A stretch of 64,000 nucleotides of DNA from Tropicibacter alexandrii (lineage in GTDB: Bacteria; Pseudomonadota; Alphaproteobacteria; Rhodobacterales; Rhodobacteraceae). Numbering within the stretch: the first letter of the stretch is position 1; every line of letters starts with the position of its first letter. Positions 61,791 to 64,000 of the stretch are shown here, in pieces. The stretch lies in assembly GCF_003667315.2 (NCBI RefSeq), contig NZ_RCTZ02000001.1, positions 124,001 to 188,000 of the forward strand, in the 5' to 3' direction. A program made the translations under genes and the position numbers. Under the pieces are notes generated by a model. That model was not told where the DNA came from. It saw only the letters and a list, made by a program, of their open reading frames with translations, and searched no databases.

Positions 61791-62363
61791 TCAGTCGGCC
61801 TTCATCGCCTCGATCGAGATCATCACCTGAACCTCGTCGCTGACATAGGGCGCGAACATGCCGAGGTTGTAGTCGGAGCGCACCAGCGTGGTAGTGGCGT
61901 CGAAGCCCGCCCACGGCTTGCCCTCCATCGGGTGGTCGCCCTGCTGGTTCAGCGTGGCGTCCAGCACGACCGACTTGGTCACGCCGTTCAGGGTCAGGTC
62001 GCCGGTGATGTTGGCGGTGTTTTCGCCGGTCACTTCGATGCCGGTCGAGGTGAAGGTCACCATCTCATCATCGGCGGCGTCGAAGAAATCGCCGGACATG
62101 AAGTGGTCAAAGCGCGCTTCCCAGCCGGTCAGCATGGATTTGACGGGAAAGGACACCTCGACCGAGGACGCGGCGGGGTCTTCCTGATCGAACTGGATCG
62201 TGCCGTCGAAGCCCGAGAACATGCCATAGGTGGTCGAATAGCCAAGGTGGTTGTAGGTGAACACCACTTGGCTGTGGCTGGCATCCAGCACGTAGGTTTC
62301 TGCTTCTGCGAAGGCGGCAAGGGGCGCCACGGAAAGCAGCGCGGCAAGGGTCAAGTTTTTCAT
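61791..62363 (-). CDS. YceI family periplasmic protein
   Basis: A 190-residue secreted lipid-binding barrel with a signal peptide (MKNLTLAALLSVAPLAAFAEA). The YceI marks are YVLDASHSQVVFTYNHLGYSTTYGMFSGFDG and DLTLNGVTKSVVLDATLNQQG. ATG 62363 gives a clean signal peptide. It converges with the b561-YceI fusion, so two YceI domains are encoded next to each other. Confidence 0.93.
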   Translation of the reverse strand: MKNLTLAALLSVAPLAAFAEAETYVLDASHSQVVFTYNHLGYSTTYGMFSGFDGTIQFDQEDPAASSVEVSFPVKSMLTGWEARFDHFMSGDFFDAADDEMVTFTSTGIEVTGENTANITGDLTLNGVTKSVVLDATLNQQGDHPMEGKPWAGFDATTTLVRSDYNLGMFAPYVSDEVQVMISIEAMKAD

Positions 62364-62465
62364 TTTGCACCATTTTTCGGTTGTCACATATGCGCCAACA
62401 GATGGGGCAATCGCCGCATTGCGGCAACTCGGCGAAAACTAACAGACCCTGCGCATTTCTGTGGA

Positions 62466-62666
62466 TCAGCGGCGCAGCGCGCTATAGGCACCCACGGCCG
62501 CAGCCAGCAGGCCCAGCGACACTCCCAACCGGATCAGCGCAACCCCCGGCCGCCCCGCCAGCCCCGGCATCAGCCAAAGCCCCAGCGCCGCCACGACCAG
62601 CACACTCACCGGGAAATACCGCAAGCGCACCCGCCGCACCGGGCCATGATGAAAAACGTCCGACAT
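62466..62666 (-). CDS. 66-residue membrane protein, unknown function
   Basis: A short basic head (MSDVFHHGPVRRVRLRYF) followed by two membrane segments (PVSVLVVAALGLWLM and VALIRLGVSLGLLAAAVGAYSAL). AAAGG lies about 12 bases before the ATG. No family recognised. It lies before the YceI gene on the same strand, with a 100-base gap. Confidence 0.6.
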   Translation of the reverse strand: MSDVFHHGPVRRVRLRYFPVSVLVVAALGLWLMPGLAGRPGVALIRLGVSLGLLAAAVGAYSALRR

Positions 62667-62750
62667 GACACATACCTTTCAAGATCAAGGTTAATGTATC
62701 CTTCAAATCAGGCGACAACGCGGCAGCTTTGCGAAAACCGGTTCCGAGCC

Positions 62751-62841
62751 TTGCGCATTGGGCCAAAGCGTGTATACCGCGCGGACCTTCCGCGACACAT
62801 CATGTGAATCGCGCAGTCTCTCGTGGGTTCGGGGCGGAAGG
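62751..62841 (+). promoter_or_regulatory. Promoter and hairpin leader of the rpsF operon
   Basis: Promoter: -35 TTGCGC (62751-62756), 16-base spacer, -10 TATACC (62773-62778). In the leader CCTTCCGC (62786-62793) pairs with GCGGAAGG (62834-62841), closing a loop of 40 bases. S6-S18 autoregulation acts on the rpsF leader in many bacteria; this hairpin is a candidate, but the exact motif was not confirmed. Confidence 0.5.
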
Positions 62842-62887
62842 CATGACCCGGCCCTTTGAAATGCGCCTCGATAGAAATGGAGAGCAC

Positions 62888-63250
62888 ATGCCCCTGTATG
62901 AGCATGTATTCATCTCGCGTCAGGACTTGTCCAACGCGCAGGCCGAAGGCCTGGTGGAACACTTCAGCACCGTTCTGGCGGACAATGGCGGCAAGGTCGT
63001 CGATTCCGAGTACTGGGGCGTGAAGACCATGGCCTACAAGATCAACAAGAACCGCAAGGGCCATTACGCCTACCTGCGCACCGACGCGCCCTCGGCCGCC
63101 GTGCAGGAAATGGAGCGCCTGATGGGTCTGCATGACGACGTCATGCGCATTCTGACCATCAAGGTCGACGCCCACGAGGAAGGCCCCTCGGTCCAGATGC
63201 AAAAGCGTGACGAGCGTGGCGACCGCCGCGAGCGCCGCCCGCGCGACTGA
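62888..63250 (+). CDS. rpsF: 30S ribosomal protein S6
   Basis: A 120-residue small-subunit protein that pairs with S18. Start MPLYEHVFISRQDLSNAQAEGLVEHF and the stretch WGVKTMAYKINKNRKGHYAYL are typical, with the charged alphaproteobacterial tail. ATG 62888 has GGAGAG upstream; a longer in-frame start is rejected as it runs into the leader. Confidence 0.97.
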   Translation: MPLYEHVFISRQDLSNAQAEGLVEHFSTVLADNGGKVVDSEYWGVKTMAYKINKNRKGHYAYLRTDAPSAAVQEMERLMGLHDDVMRILTIKVDAHEEGPSVQMQKRDERGDRRERRPRD

Positions 63251-63274
63251 TCCCAGAGAACAAGGAGCTAAACC

Positions 63275-63502
63275 ATGGCTGCAAAACCGTTTTTCCGCCG
63301 CCGGAAGGTCTGCCCGTTCTCCGGTGAGAACGCGCCCAAGATCGACTACAAGGACACCCGTCTGCTGCAACGCTACATCTCCGAGCGTGGCAAGATCGTG
63401 CCCTCGCGCATCACCGCCGTCTCGGCAAAGAAGCAGCGTGAACTGGCCCGCGCCATCAAGCGCGCCCGCTTCCTCGCCCTGCTGCCCTACGCCGTGAAAT
63501 AA
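63275..63502 (+). CDS. rpsR: 30S ribosomal protein S18
   Basis: A 75-residue protein with [10 protein letters not shown]-like [50 protein letters not shown], the standard S18 core. Strong AAGGAG ribosome site. Binds S6, whose gene precedes it by 24 bases. Confidence 0.97.
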   Translation: MAAKPFFRRRKVCPFSGENAPKIDYKDTRLLQRYISERGKIVPSRITAVSAKKQRELARAIKRARFLALLPYAVK

Positions 63503-63514
63503 GGAGCGACTGAC

Positions 63515-64000
63515 ATGCAAGTTATCCTTCTCGAACGCGTGGCCAAGCTGGGCCAGATGGGCGACGTCGTCGACGTCAAGCCGGGCTTCGCACGCAACTA
63601 CCTGCTGCTGCAGGGCAAGGCGCTGACCGCCTCGAAAGAGAACATCGCTCATTTCGAAGAGCAGAAAGCGCAGCTCGAAGCACGCAACCTTGAGACCAAG
63701 AAAGAAGCAGAGGCTCTGGCCGCGCGTCTGGATGGTCAGCAGTTCATCGTGATTCGCTCTGCTTCCGATGGCGGCAACCTGTACGGCTCCGTCACCACCC
63801 GTGACGCGGCTGACAAGGCCACCGAAGAGGGCTTCTCGATCGACCGCAAGCAGGTCATCATCCGCACCCCGATCAAGGTTCTGGGCCTGCACGAAGTCGA
63901 GGTGCACCTGCACCCCGAAGTCATGTGCCTCATCACCCTGAACGTCGCCCGTTCGCCGGAAGAGGCCGAGGTTCAGGCCTCCGGCAAGTCGATCCAGGAA
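63515..64000 (+). CDS. rplI: 50S ribosomal protein L9 (3' end outside window)
   Basis: Starts at ATG 63515 after AAGGAG, 12 bases past rpsR. The frame is open to the window end (162 codons). The N-terminal RNA-binding domain [37 protein letters not shown] and the long central helix that follows are those of L9. Only the last residues are missing. Confidence 0.97.
   Translation, partial: MQVILLERVAKLGQMGDVVDVKPGFARNYLLLQGKALTASKENIAHFEEQKAQLEARNLETKKEAEALAARLDGQQFIVIRSASDGGNLYGSVTTRDAADKATEEGFSIDRKQVIIRTPIKVLGLHEVEVHLHPEVMCLITLNVARSPEEAEVQASGKSIQE

Overview
The window is a chromosomal segment of a high-GC alphaproteobacterium of the Rhodobacteraceae/Roseobacter group. The placement rests on four things seen here: a complete RcGTA-type gene transfer agent (GTA) cluster, pyruvate dehydrogenase E1-beta with its own lipoyl domain, TGA-N9-TCA type iron boxes upstream of an iron-binding protein gene, and housekeeping neighbours such as anmK/tyrS divergent and DUF4167 near prmC-prfA. 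The genus cannot be told from the sequence alone. No rRNA, tRNA, CRISPR array, transposase or plasmid function was recognised.

Layout. 1-9.8 kb: the 3' part of moaA, anmK/tyrS, a GNAT acyltransferase, a DUF3179 protein, two cyclophilins, pgk, a lipoprotein hydrolase and an FtsB-like septum protein. 9.9-14.3 kb: the pyruvate dehydrogenase operon pdhA-VOC-pdhB-80aa-pdhC. 14.3-15.5 kb: a low-GC accessory island with a small membrane protein and a GIY-YIG nuclease-like gene broken by one in-frame stop. 15.5-16.4 kb: cysE. 16.5-30.7 kb (minus strand): the GTA head-tail cluster g1-g15, with terminase, portal, protease, capsid, connectors, tail tube, tape measure, hub, peptidase and megatron all open. 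A terminator-like hairpin lies in its leader and a strong terminator at its end. 31-33.3 kb: a divergent three-gene operon (aminotransferase, PEP-mutase/ICL family, TfoX C-terminal domain). 33.3-40.9 kb: ndk, a DUF1835-like protein, an ABC-F ATPase, a ClpP-like periplasmic protein, MarC, a retropepsin-like protease, holC and pepA. 41-48.5 kb: an envelope-biogenesis operon lptF-lptG-lptD-surA-pdxA-rsmA. 48.5-51.8 kb: DUF4167, prmC, prfA, DUF1499. 52-57.6 kb: an agmatinase-family gene, two tandem M20 amidohydrolases, mazG and an iron-regulated ferric-binding protein. 58-60.2 kb: fabD-fabG-acpP. 60.4-62.7 kb: a cytochrome b561-YceI fusion, a stand-alone YceI protein and a small membrane protein. 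62.9-64 kb: rpsF-rpsR-rplI, cut by the window end.

How it works together. The GTA cluster encodes a whole tailed, virus-like particle; in related species such particles package host DNA. Its activator and lysis genes are not in this window. The Lpt/SurA block builds the outer membrane, and the fab block supplies fatty acids.

Non-coding structure worth attention: three near-identical cassettes of four tandem 20-bp palindromes (at moaA/anmK, at pgk/hydrolase, and inside the GTA operon), a second 26-bp palindrome family, a third palindrome family with one copy inside the pdhB reading frame, a leader terminator that suggests antitermination control of the GTA, and a double iron box on a promoter.
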